From an uncultured Cellvibrionales bacterium (GTDB taxonomy: Bacteria > Pseudomonadota > Gammaproteobacteria > Pseudomonadales > Porticoccaceae): DNA of 37,991 nucleotides. The notes under the pieces are model-generated. The model saw only the letters and a list, made by a program, of their open reading frames with translations, did not search any database and was not told where the DNA came from. Each line of letters starts with the position of its first letter. Within the stretch, counting starts at the first letter, position 1. Shown in pieces: positions 9,389 to 17,577 of the stretch. The translations under genes and the position numbers were made by a program. Location: positions 1 through 37,991 of the forward strand of contig CAJWCO010000023.1 in the NCBI GenBank assembly GCA_913031145.1, read 5' to 3'.

Positions 9389-10435
9389 ATGCGTTATAAG
9401 AAATTAGGTAACAGTGCACAAGATGTTTCAATTATAGGGCTTGGGACGATGACATGGGGCGAGCAAAATAGTCGGCAAGAGGCTTTTCAGCAGATGGACT
9501 ATGCGATGTCTAAAGGCGTCAATTTATTTGATGCGGCAGAGCTCTATCCCGTCCCGCCCAAGCCAGAAACCGCAGGTAACACCGAGACGTACATCGGCGA
9601 CTGGATGGCCGATCGCGCGTGTCGCAATGCGGTAGTCTTGGCTACAAAGGTGGTGGGTCGTTCAGATGGACTGGGTGGGTCTGCGCACATTCGCGGCGGT
9701 TCGCGTCTGAATCGTGATCATATTCGCCGAGCGATTGACGGTTCTTTAAGCCGTTTGCGCACTGACACGATCGACCTCTATCAGGTGCATTGGCCCGAAC
9801 GGGTGACTAATTTTTTCGGACAGCGAGGTTATCGACACGCTCCCGATGATGATGCCATTGAGATAGGCGAAACATTGACCGCCCTTGGCGAATTAGTCGA
9901 CGAAGGGATTGTTAAGCACATCGGTATTTCCAACGAAACGTGTTGGGGCCTGATGGAATACTTGCGTTTATCGGAGCAGCGAGGCTTGCCGCGGGTAGTC
10001 AGTATACAGAACCCTTACAGTTTACTGGCTCGGCAATATGAGGTCGGACTGGCAGAAATGGGAATTCGTGAGTCAGTCGGATTATTGGCATACTCGCCAT
10101 TGGCGTTTGGCGTTTTGAGCGGTAAATACCGAAATGGTCAATTGCCCGACGGGTCAAGACTTGCGATGTTCAAACGGTTTTCACGCTATACCGGACCCTT
10201 GTCACAGGCGGCGACTGAGGCTTATGCACAAGTAGCCCGCCGCTATGACCTCACATTGACGCAAATCTCGTTGGCCTTTGTGTGTCGCCAGGACTTTGTA
10301 ACCAGCTGTTTAATCGGCGCTACAACGCAGGAACAATTGACCGAAAATATTGCCAGCTGCGAGGTTGAGCTGTCAGCAGATCTTCTTCAAGAACTAGAAG
10401 AAGTGTCCCACGCGCACCCTGACCCGGCAGCCTGA
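9389..10435 (+). CDS. tas: Aldo/keto reductase, Tas-like
   Basis: NADP(H)-dependent aldo/keto reductase of 348 residues, closely resembling E. coli Tas (346) along its length: GLGTMTWGEQNS near the N terminus, AELYPVPPKPET, DLYQVHWPERVTNFFG and IQNPYSLL. The AKR catalytic tetrad is present as Asp48, Tyr53, Lys87 and His134. Tas suppresses a tyrosine auxotrophy in E. coli, but its physiological substrate is unknown. The start at 9389 is chosen for its GGAGAG ribosome site and because MRYKKLGNSAQDVS aligns with Tas; the reading frame stays open upstream to 9287. It is divergent from metX and convergent with yggT, splitting a metX-yggT neighbourhood that is often continuous. Confidence 0.92.
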   Translation: MRYKKLGNSAQDVSIIGLGTMTWGEQNSRQEAFQQMDYAMSKGVNLFDAAELYPVPPKPETAGNTETYIGDWMADRACRNAVVLATKVVGRSDGLGGSAHIRGGSRLNRDHIRRAIDGSLSRLRTDTIDLYQVHWPERVTNFFGQRGYRHAPDDDAIEIGETLTALGELVDEGIVKHIGISNETCWGLMEYLRLSEQRGLPRVVSIQNPYSLLARQYEVGLAEMGIRESVGLLAYSPLAFGVLSGKYRNGQLPDGSRLAMFKRFSRYTGPLSQAATEAYAQVARRYDLTLTQISLAFVCRQDFVTSCLIGATTQEQLTENIASCEVELSADLLQELEEVSHAHPDPAA

Positions 10436-10462
10436 GTTCGGCATATTTTCGAGCGTCATCTT

Positions 10463-11011
10463 TCAGAAAAGAAGATGTTGCAGGAAATTCTCAGCCATCG
10501 GTAAAATTCGGTCGCGCAGTATCATCAGTCCGATCAGCGCGATCATGGACGATATATCGATAATACCAATCGGTGGAATTATGCGTCTAAAGGGTTGTAA
10601 ATAGGGTTCGGTAATCTGGCCAACGAGGACGATATGAGGGTGTTTCAAAGCGTCCAACCAACTGGCCAAAGCCACGATGATAATGCCCCAAAAATAAATT
10701 TCTATTAACCCCGCTATCACCTCAAAAATGGCCACAATGAAGTAGGTGGGGAGTTCATATAAACCGAGTCTGCCCTGCAAAACCAAAATCCATGCAAAGA
10801 GCCACTTGATCAAGATAGCCGCCATTAAGGCGGCAGTGTTTAATGTGCCCAGCGTCGGAAAAATACGATGTAGAGGCTCTACTACTGATCCCGTAAGCTT
10901 AAATATGGTCTGTGATAGTGGGTTAAAAAAGTCCGCTTGCACCCATTGCAACAACAATCGTAGTAAAAACAGCAGACTCAGTAGATGCAGTCCTAATTTG
11001 ATTACTTCCAT
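10463..11011 (-). CDS. YggT family membrane protein
   Basis: A 182-residue integral membrane protein with two copies of the YggT repeat: a first half with LLRLLLQW and PLHRIFPTLG, and a second with ALASWLDA and YLQPFRRIIPPIGIIDIS. Members have about four to six membrane segments and are linked by context to proC and yggS, with some evidence for a role in osmotic or potassium stress, but no defined activity. The ATG at 11011 is preferred to a GTG five codons upstream (11026); neither has a strong ribosome site. It lies about 50 nt after proC and is probably in its operon. Confidence 0.9.
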   Translation of the reverse strand: MEVIKLGLHLLSLLFLLRLLLQWVQADFFNPLSQTIFKLTGSVVEPLHRIFPTLGTLNTAALMAAILIKWLFAWILVLQGRLGLYELPTYFIVAIFEVIAGLIEIYFWGIIIVALASWLDALKHPHIVLVGQITEPYLQPFRRIIPPIGIIDISSMIALIGLMILRDRILPMAENFLQHLLF

Positions 11012-11065
11012 GGGTCTGTCATCCACTGTCGTAACTGAAGCACGCCGTGTACATAAATTGGCGTA

Positions 11066-11893
11066 TTATTTGGCAAAATCATCAGCCATTTCTTGTGCAC
11101 GGTCAACGGCTCCATTCATTGCGCATCGAAAAAGATCTTCGAGACCGCCGTTGTCGAATATTTGCAGGGCTCGCTCGGTGGTTCCGCCTGCTGAGGTAAC
11201 TTGACGGCGCAATTCAGCACAATCTACCTCTGCCGTCGCAGCCATTTTAGTAGCGCCGCGCGCCGTTTGTAAAACCAAATCGTAGGCGGCATCTTCAGAT
11301 AGACCCAACTCTTGTGCAATGCGCTGCATAATTTCAAAGATTAAGAAAAAATACGCAGGTGCACTCCCCGATACCGCAGTAACCGCGTCGATCTGTGTTT
11401 CGCTCGATAGCCAACTGACAACACCCACTGCTTTAAAAAGTTGATCGACGGACTTTCTCTGGTTCGTTGTTACCTGTGGGTTGGCAAAGAGGCCAGTTGC
11501 TCCTGCAAGGACCAAACTGGGGGTGTTGGGCATGGCCCTAATGATTGCAGTTTGTTCACCTAACCAGCGTTGTAGAGCACGGACTGGAACACCCGCGGCG
11601 ATAGAGATAACAGCACAGTTCGTTTTTAGCGACGGTGCAATACCTTTTGCTACGCTCTCAAGAATTTGTGGTTTGACCGCAAGAACGACAATGTCTGCGC
11701 CCTCGACAAGGGCATGGTTATCATTGATAGCCAAAATCTGGTGGCGTTCACGCATTTTTTTTCGCGTTGCCTCTCCGGGATCACTGGTGCGAATGAGGGC
11801 TCGGGGGTAGTCTTTGGCAATGAGGCCGCCGACGAGGCAAGAGGCCATATTTCCTCCACCGACGAAGGCTATTGATTGGTTATGTTCCGACAC
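11066..11893 (-). CDS. proC: Pyrroline-5-carboxylate reductase
   Basis: Reduces pyrroline-5-carboxylate to proline with NAD(P)H, the last step of proline synthesis. It has 275 residues, normal for ProC. The N-terminal Rossmann motif FVGGGNMASCLVGG is followed by VLAVKPQ, RAMPNTP, and the C-terminal dimerisation/active-site blocks AVSGSAPAYFF and QVTSAGGTTERAL. It lies 17 nt downstream of the yggS stop on the same strand, in the widespread yggS-proC-yggT order. Confidence 0.97.
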   Translation of the reverse strand: MSEHNQSIAFVGGGNMASCLVGGLIAKDYPRALIRTSDPGEATRKKMRERHQILAINDNHALVEGADIVVLAVKPQILESVAKGIAPSLKTNCAVISIAAGVPVRALQRWLGEQTAIIRAMPNTPSLVLAGATGLFANPQVTTNQRKSVDQLFKAVGVVSWLSSETQIDAVTAVSGSAPAYFFLIFEIMQRIAQELGLSEDAAYDLVLQTARGATKMAATAEVDCAELRRQVTSAGGTTERALQIFDNGGLEDLFRCAMNGAVDRAQEMADDFAK

Positions 11894-11910
11894 TATGATT
11901 TCCAGATTTC

Positions 11911-12615
11911 TTAACCATTGTTCGACACGCGCTGTCCAAATATATCGGTGCCTACTCGTAATATAGTTGCGCCCTCTAAAATGGCAGCCTCAAGATCGGC
12001 CGACATCCCCATGGAGAGAGTATCGAGTTTTTGAGAATTGTCCAGCCCGCGGTTGATCGTTGCCTGCAGAGTGCGCACGCGTTCAAAGGCGTTTCGTTGC
12101 ACCGTCTCGTCAGGGCTTGGCGCTGGGATCGCCATCAGGCCCCTAAGGCGAATTTGTGGCAGGTCGATGATTTCGTTCACCGCAGACTCCACAGCGTCAC
12201 ACTGCATACCCGCTTTGCTGGCTTCGGAGTCAAGATTGACTTGCAGACAAATATTTAATGGAGCGAAGTGCGGGTTTCGATGTTGACTGAGACGTTGCGC
12301 AATCTTGACACGATCGACGCTGTGCACCCAGGAAAAGTGATTGGCTACCAGGCGCGTTTTGTTGGATTGCAGAGCTCCGATAAAGTGCCATATGGCCGGC
12401 GTTTGCTCTAGCGCCGCGATTTTTTCCAGGCCTTCTTGCAGGTAGTTTTCTCCGAAGGTATGAATCTCAGCGGCCAGAGCCTGTTGTATTTCTGATGAGT
12501 CGCGGGTTTTACTCACTGCGAGTAACAAGATTTCGTTTACGTTTCTATCAGCACGTGCGGCCGCGGCTTGGATACGCTTACGTAAGTGAGCGATGCGTGT
12601 TGCTGTGGAAGTCAT
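11911..12615 (-). CDS. yggS: YggS/PLPBP family pyridoxal-phosphate homeostasis protein
   Basis: PLP-binding protein without known enzyme activity, involved in vitamin B6 and amino-acid homeostasis. With the ATG at 12615 it has 234 residues, equal to E. coli YggS, and the PLP lysine is Lys36 in LLAVSKTRDS. Also present are FGENYLQEG, WHFIGALQSNK, and LSMGMSADLEAAI for phosphate binding. A GTG start 19 codons upstream (12672) is possible, but its extension is not conserved. In many relatives pilT/pilU lie just upstream; here ruvX takes that place. Confidence 0.95.
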   Translation of the reverse strand: MTSTATRIAHLRKRIQAAAARADRNVNEILLLAVSKTRDSSEIQQALAAEIHTFGENYLQEGLEKIAALEQTPAIWHFIGALQSNKTRLVANHFSWVHSVDRVKIAQRLSQHRNPHFAPLNICLQVNLDSEASKAGMQCDAVESAVNEIIDLPQIRLRGLMAIPAPSPDETVQRNAFERVRTLQATINRGLDNSQKLDTLSMGMSADLEAAILEGATILRVGTDIFGQRVSNNG

Positions 12616-12702
12616 AAAGTTTTCGTGTCCGGTAACATCAGTGCAGCCAACTGTTGGCGTTGTTGAGTTCACGCAAAGCGATCCAAGGCTAACGCTTAGC
12701 CT

Positions 12703-13158
12703 CTAAAGTGAACTCTCTAACACAGGGTCAAGGCCCAGTGCTGGGTTGTCGAGCCAACTCTGAAGAATCAGGGCAGCGGCAATATGGTCGACCTTTTTAG
12801 TCGTGCGGTGATCGCTGTTATGGCTTGCCATTTTTGCTTCTCGACTGGTCAGCCTTTCATCTACCATTCTGGCGTGAATACCAAAACGTCCCTGAAGTTT
12901 ACGCGCAAATCGTCGAGCGCTATTGCTAAGTATACTTTCCGAATCATCCATATTGAGCGGCAGCCCAACGATAATTAAATCAGGTTGCCACTGTTGCATG
13001 AGCACGCCCACTTGGTCCCAGTTAGGCGTGCCGTTCTTGGCGCGGATGATCGTGAGGCCTGCGGCAGTGCCCGTCAAGGTCTGTCCTGTTGCCACACCGA
13101 TGTGCGTTTTTCCGAAATCAAACCCTAAAACGCTAGAATATGTTTCATGTTTAGGCAT
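12703..13158 (-). CDS. ruvX: RuvX/YqgF family Holliday junction resolvase-like nuclease
   Basis: RNase H-fold protein of 151 residues, associated in E. coli with pre-16S rRNA 5' end processing and proposed earlier as a Holliday junction resolvase. The fold's acidic residues are visible: Asp14 in LGFDFGKTHIGVA, Glu101 in VDERLTS and Asp124 in KVDHIAAA. IIVGLPLNMDDS is the usual central block. The ATG at 13158 overlaps the yqgE stop by 8 nt; a TTG at 13170 is less likely. It is coupled to yqgE upstream, the standard arrangement. Confidence 0.94.
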   Translation of the reverse strand: MPKHETYSSVLGFDFGKTHIGVATGQTLTGTAAGLTIIRAKNGTPNWDQVGVLMQQWQPDLIIVGLPLNMDDSESILSNSARRFARKLQGRFGIHARMVDERLTSREAKMASHNSDHRTTKKVDHIAAALILQSWLDNPALGLDPVLESSL

Positions 13159-13726
13159 GACCAGAGTCAAGTGACAAGCGGTTTAGGTCAATCCCGATCG
13201 ACGAGGCGGCTGCATGCGCACGATTTTCGCAATCCGTATTGAACATGATTGCGGAGTCTGCCGGGATTGTAAGCCAACTATTTTGTGCCAATTCGGTTTC
13301 TAGTTGACCTGCCCCCCAGCTGGAGTACCCCAGTGTTATTAACGGGTTTTTGGGCCCATTCCCGACGGCTATGTCAGTCAGAATGTCTTTCGATGCAGTT
13401 AGGCTGACATGATCCGAAATCGCGACTGTCGATTCCCACGTCTGCGAGCAATTTTCATGCAATATAAACCCACGGTCTTTCTGCAGAGGACCACCCGAGA
13501 AAATCGGTGAATCGCCGTTATCATCGCTATATTGCAATTGTAATTGATCAAATATTGCTTTCGCTGGAATATCCATAGGATCGTTGATAATTAACCCCAT
13601 CGCCCCATCTTCGCTGTGCTCGCATATATACACCACGGACTGGGCAAAGTTTGGATCATTGAGGCCTGGCATCGCCAGCAGGAAATGGTTCTTGAGGTTG
13701 GTCGCGGAATCGGTTTTTAGCTGCAT
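13151..13726 (-). CDS. yqgE: YqgE/AlgH family protein
   Basis: A 191-residue member of UPF0301 (YqgE/AlgH), recognised by NHFLLAMPGLNDPNFAQSVV, CEHSEDGAMGLIIN, FSGGPLQKDRGFILH and a LGYSSWGAGQLE block. AlgH was named for an effect on alginate production in Pseudomonas; the biochemical function is unknown. The ATG at 13726 matches the usual N terminus; an upstream TTG (13741) is possible but weak. It is paired with ruvX with an 8-nt overlap, which is near-universal in this class, and follows gshB by about 107 nt. Confidence 0.95.
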   Translation of the reverse strand: MQLKTDSATNLKNHFLLAMPGLNDPNFAQSVVYICEHSEDGAMGLIINDPMDIPAKAIFDQLQLQYSDDNGDSPIFSGGPLQKDRGFILHENCSQTWESTVAISDHVSLTASKDILTDIAVGNGPKNPLITLGYSSWGAGQLETELAQNSWLTIPADSAIMFNTDCENRAHAAASSIGIDLNRLSLDSGHA

Positions 13727-13833
13727 AACTCTAATATGCAACTTTTGCTGACGAAACTCAAGGCCTCTGAGTCGTGTTTTTCAACTTTTTCGGTTTTTAA
13801 ATCTGCCGTATGCGGACACCGCTTTTACGGGGC

Positions 13834-14784
13834 TTAGGCGCGGTGAGCATGGATGGCGGCCATCAATTGATCACCGATATTTGAGCCTATTTCCCGGTCT
13901 ATTTCTCGAACGCAGGTAGGGCTCGTAACATTGATCTCTGTCAGAAACTCGCCGATCACGTCGAGCCCGACGAACAGGAGGCCACGTGCCACCAGTGTTG
14001 GAGCAATTTGGGCGGCGATCCAGTGATCGTGAGTACTAAGGGGTTGCACCACACCCCGACCACCGACCGCAAGATTACCGCGAAAGTCATTTCCGCTAGG
14101 AATGCGCGCGAGGCAGTGCGAAATAACGTTACCGCCGACGACTAAAATACGCTTGTCGCCGTGGACGATCTCGGGTATGAAGCGCTGCGCCATAATGGTC
14201 TGTTGGCCTAATTGGGTGAGCGTTTCTAAAATAACATTGAGATTTTGATCCCCTTTTTTGACACGGAATATCGACGTACCGCCCATTCCGTCGAGTGGTT
14301 TGTAAATGACGTCTTCGTGGACGGATAAAAAGGCCGCTAAACGCGTTTGGTCGCGGCTAACCAGCAATGGTGGCGTGCATTGAGGGAATTCAGTAGCAAA
14401 AATCTTTTCATTGCAATCGCGGAGGCTTTGCGGCCGGTTGACGACATGACAGCCACGTTTTTCAGCCGCTTCTAAAATGTAGGTAGCGTAGATATATTCG
14501 CGGTCAAACGGGGGGTCTTTGCGCATTAAAATAACATCTAACGCGCAAAGATCCATAACGTGGCAGTCCCCGAGGGTGAACCAATGGTCAGGGTTAGCAA
14601 ATACTTCGAGCGCATACATTTCAGCGCGCGGTTGCGCAGACTCCAAAAACAACTGCTGGGGCTGCATATAAAAGAGTTTATAGCCTGCGCGTTGCGCGGC
14701 CAGTAGCAGGGCTAGCGTGGTGTCTTTGCGATAATTGATGTTTTCTATAGGGTCCATCACGACGCCCAATAATTTTCTAGCCAT
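13834..14784 (-). CDS. gshB: Glutathione synthetase
   Basis: ATP-grasp ligase joining glycine to gamma-glutamylcysteine, the last step of glutathione synthesis. The start at 14784 gives 316 residues, exactly the E. coli length, beginning MARKLLGVVMDPIENIN. Motifs: LMRKDPPFDREYIYATYILE, NRPQSLRDCNEK, KPLDGMGGTSIFRV (ATP loop), RFIPEI, DKRILVVGG, GNLAVGGRG and LTEINVTSPTCVREID (metal and substrate site). A longer open reading to 14826 lacks conservation. It is divergent from the acyl-CoA synthetase across about 200 nt. Confidence 0.97.
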   Translation of the reverse strand: MARKLLGVVMDPIENINYRKDTTLALLLAAQRAGYKLFYMQPQQLFLESAQPRAEMYALEVFANPDHWFTLGDCHVMDLCALDVILMRKDPPFDREYIYATYILEAAEKRGCHVVNRPQSLRDCNEKIFATEFPQCTPPLLVSRDQTRLAAFLSVHEDVIYKPLDGMGGTSIFRVKKGDQNLNVILETLTQLGQQTIMAQRFIPEIVHGDKRILVVGGNVISHCLARIPSGNDFRGNLAVGGRGVVQPLSTHDHWIAAQIAPTLVARGLLFVGLDVIGEFLTEINVTSPTCVREIDREIGSNIGDQLMAAIHAHRA

Positions 14785-14980
14785 GTTGTAGGAGTGCCTT
14801 AAAATAGGAAACGTGTGTCGCGCCATAAGTGTAACCCAGTCGTCTTTTAAAAACCGTTTTTTGGATGACTACCCACAGCCCCCTGATTGACGCTATCATG
14901 CGTCTATCGTGCGACTTCGTCCTGACATTTAGCTTCTGGCCGTTGCGTAAAAACATTAATCATTATCTTGAGGGAATCTA

Positions 14981-16603
14981 ATGCGTGGACTGATGATGGA
15001 CATGCCATTGACGATAACGTCGATTATGCAGCATGCGGACCAAAACCACAGTCAAGGTGAGATCGTATCCGTTACGGCGGACAACCCCGACCATCGATAC
15101 ACATATGCAGATGCATTTAGGCGCGTCCGTCAGTTGGCGAACGCTTTGGCAAAAAAGGGCTTGCGGCCGGGCGATCGGATTGCGACTCTGGCGTGGAATG
15201 ATTATCGGCACTTTGAGTTATATTACGCGGTATCCTGCGCCGGGCAGGTGTGTCACACAGTAAATCCGCGGTTGTTTCCTGAGCAAATCGAGTACATTCT
15301 GAATCATGCCGAAGATCGCTGGGTATTCGTTGACCCTATGTTTGTCCCGCTGTTAGAAAAATTACAAGACCGCCTTCCCGCGGTTGAAGGCTTTGTTGTG
15401 TTGACCACGGGTGCGTTGATGCCTGAGACAAGCCTGCGTAATGCGTGGGCGTATGAGACGTTCATTGAGGACCAACCGCAAACGTTCGACTGGCCAACTT
15501 TGGACGAGAACGATGCCTGTTCCCTGTGCTACACATCGGGCACCACGGGACATCCGAAAGGCGTTCTTTATAGCCACCGCAGCACTGTTTTACACACTTT
15601 GGTGAGTGCATTGCCTGACGTTATGGGTCTTTCATCTGCGAGTGTGATCATGCCCATTGTACCCATGTTCCATGTGAATGCTTGGGGGACTGCTTACAGC
15701 GCACCTATGGTTGGCGCAAAGCTCGTTTTTCCGGGACCTCAAATGGCCGATGGTGAAACGTTGACGCGCTTGATTAATGCAGAGCGGGTTGGTTATTCAT
15801 TAGGTGTCCCAACGGTCTGGTTGGCGCTGGTTAACTATCTCGATCACACGGGTAAAACGGTAGCGTCTTTGAAAACCGTCGTGGTTGGGGGAGCGGCCTG
15901 TCCTCTGTCGCTCATGCAGGCGATGGAGCGTCATGGAGTCTGGATGAATGTGGGGTGGGGTATGACCGAGATGAGTCCCCTGGGATCCCTAAACTACCGC
16001 GCACCTGCGCAATATGACTGGGAACAGCATCGAATTGATGACATGCGCGTTAGAGCTGGGCGAAATGTATTTGGGGTGGACATAAAAATTGTTGATGACA
16101 GCGGGGCTGCGTTGCCCCGCGATGGCCGCAGCGCTGGACTTCTGAAAGTTCGCGGGCCTTGGATCTGCAGTGGCTATTATCGACGGGATGATGACAGTTC
16201 CGTGGATCGCGAGGGCTGGTTTGATACCGGCGATATGGCGACTATCGCGCCCGACGGATGCTTGACGATTACTGATCGGGTAAAAGATGTGATCAAATCG
16301 GGCGGCGAATGGATTAGTTCGATCGACATTGAAAATGCGGCAATGGCGCACCCAGGTGTCAAAGAGGCCGCGGTCATTGGTATGTCCCATGATAAATGGA
16401 CCGAGCGTCCGCTGCTGTTGGTGGTGCCGAATACGGACGTTGTCGTGCAAGAACAGGATGTACTAAATTTTTTGAAGGACAAAATTGCACGTTGGTGGAT
16501 GCCCGATGCCTGCGTTTTTGTGGATACTCTGCCGCACACTGCGACTGGAAAAATTAGTAAAAAAGACCTGCGAGCGCTCTTTAAAGATTATCAGTGGCCC
16601 TAA
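14981..16603 (+). CDS. Fatty-acid--CoA ligase, AlkK-type (medium/long chain)
   Basis: Adenylate-forming enzyme of 540 residues that activates fatty acids to acyl-CoA. It resembles Pseudomonas AlkK from its first residues (MRGLMMDMPLTITSIMQHA) to the end. The AMP-binding P-loop is YTSGTTGHPKG (184-194). Other motifs are VPMFHVNAWG, GWGMTEMSP, GWFDTGDMATI, DRVKDVIKSGGEWIS and the C-terminal lysine region TATGKISKKDLR. GAGGGA lies 5 nt before the ATG, a strong ribosome site. A medium-chain preference is inferred from the AlkK-like pattern only. It appears to be a single-gene unit ending 91 nt before rpe. Confidence 0.93.
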   Translation: MRGLMMDMPLTITSIMQHADQNHSQGEIVSVTADNPDHRYTYADAFRRVRQLANALAKKGLRPGDRIATLAWNDYRHFELYYAVSCAGQVCHTVNPRLFPEQIEYILNHAEDRWVFVDPMFVPLLEKLQDRLPAVEGFVVLTTGALMPETSLRNAWAYETFIEDQPQTFDWPTLDENDACSLCYTSGTTGHPKGVLYSHRSTVLHTLVSALPDVMGLSSASVIMPIVPMFHVNAWGTAYSAPMVGAKLVFPGPQMADGETLTRLINAERVGYSLGVPTVWLALVNYLDHTGKTVASLKTVVVGGAACPLSLMQAMERHGVWMNVGWGMTEMSPLGSLNYRAPAQYDWEQHRIDDMRVRAGRNVFGVDIKIVDDSGAALPRDGRSAGLLKVRGPWICSGYYRRDDDSSVDREGWFDTGDMATIAPDGCLTITDRVKDVIKSGGEWISSIDIENAAMAHPGVKEAAVIGMSHDKWTERPLLLVVPNTDVVVQEQDVLNFLKDKIARWWMPDACVFVDTLPHTATGKISKKDLRALFKDYQWP

Positions 16604-16637
16604 ATGATGTCACTTTTCGTCGGCGGTTACGGTTTTA

Positions 16638-16666
16638 TTCGAGTCCATGTTAAAAATTGCTAAAAT
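16638..16666 (+). promoter_or_regulatory. Probable promoter of rpe
   Basis: TTCGAG (16638-16643), a 17-nt spacer and TAAAAT (16661-16666) lie 28 nt before the rpe ATG. The -10 is good and the -35 moderate. Whether it also drives the trp genes downstream is unknown. Confidence 0.4.
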
Positions 16667-16694
16667 AGGTTCTAACACAAAGGTAGATTGACCC

Positions 16695-17396
16695 ATGAAA
16701 GACTATGTGATCGCGCCGTCAATTTTAGCGGCTGATTTTGCGCAATTAGGCGCTGAGGTTGATAAGGTGCTCGCCAGTGGCGCGGACGTAGTTCACTTTG
16801 ACGTTATGGACCAGCATTACGTACCCAATTTAACGATGGGACCGATGGTCTGTAGCGCACTTCGCAAACATGGCGTGACCGCGCCCATTGACGTGCATCT
16901 TATGGTCAAGCCGGTCGATGATCTTATCCGACATTTCGCGGATGCGGGCGCCAGTTACATCACCTTTCATCCCGAGGCCTCGTTGCACGTCGATCGATCA
17001 TTACAATTAATTAGCGATCTCGGTTGTAAAGCGGGCTTGGTGTTAAATCCGGCAACAGGCCTTGATTCTGTGCGATGGGTCATTGACCGACTCGATATTC
17101 TTTTGATTATGTCAGTTAACCCGGGTTTTGGTGGGCAGGCGTTTATTCCACAAACTCTCGATAAATTGCGCGAGGCGAGGAATCTAATTGCCGACAGTGG
17201 CCAAGCTATTCGGCTTGAGGTGGACGGTGGCGTCGGCGTTGATAACATCGCTGACATTGCGCGCGCGGGTGCCGATATGTTTGTCGCTGGATCGGCTATT
17301 TTTGGGCAACCTAATTATGCGACCGTGATTAGCCAGATGCGTGATCAACTCGCAAGGGTAGGGGACGAGCTTGATTCGACGCAGGGTATCCAATAA
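16695..17396 (+). CDS. rpe: Ribulose-phosphate 3-epimerase
   Basis: Interconverts ribulose-5-P and xylulose-5-P in the pentose phosphate pathway. It is a 233-residue TIM barrel with the metal/acid-base residues in place: Ser9 in APSILAADF, His34 and Asp36 in [14 protein letters not shown], His68 in DVHLMV, and Asp in LEVDGGVG. The [11 protein letters not shown] loop for substrate phosphate is intact. In pseudomonads rpe is usually followed by gph and then trpE. Here trpE follows directly after 181 nt and no phosphoglycolate phosphatase is present. Confidence 0.97.
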   Translation: MKDYVIAPSILAADFAQLGAEVDKVLASGADVVHFDVMDQHYVPNLTMGPMVCSALRKHGVTAPIDVHLMVKPVDDLIRHFADAGASYITFHPEASLHVDRSLQLISDLGCKAGLVLNPATGLDSVRWVIDRLDILLIMSVNPGFGGQAFIPQTLDKLREARNLIADSGQAIRLEVDGGVGVDNIADIARAGADMFVAGSAIFGQPNYATVISQMRDQLARVGDELDSTQGIQ

Positions 17397-17458
17397 GAGG
17401 CTCGCCCGTTTTAAGCACCATTAGCAACGAGCTATTGACCACCGTAAAGGAAAAAATA

Positions 17459-17521
17459 TTGCGTTATCAAAGCCCCTATCAGCTATGTTTAGTTCGCCAG
17501 TTGTGGCGTTGGCGTTATTAA
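17459..17521 (+). CDS. Candidate trp leader peptide (TrpL-like)
   Basis: A 20-codon reading frame between rpe and trpE begins with TTG (17459), 7 nt after an AAAGGA ribosome site (17446-17451), and ends at TAA 56 nt before the trpE ATG. Its end reads RQLWRWRY, with Trp codons at 17504 and 17510. Leader peptides with closely spaced Trp codons upstream of trpE are the sensor in attenuation control. I see no U-tract terminator between this frame and trpE, so a standard Rho-independent attenuator is not evident; Rho-dependent or translational control would be needed. Two Trp codons in 20 could also be chance. Confidence 0.4.
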   Translation: MRYQSPYQLCLVRQLWRWRY

Positions 17522-17577
17522 ACGAGCAGAGCAACTAGCAGGGCGATTAGGCCTTCCGACGCAACTAGGGACAAATT

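Noticed and set aside
17522-17577. Rho-independent attenuator between the trp leader candidate and trpE
   Set aside because: Only weak 4-bp hairpins and no U-tract can be found, so a classical terminator is not supported.
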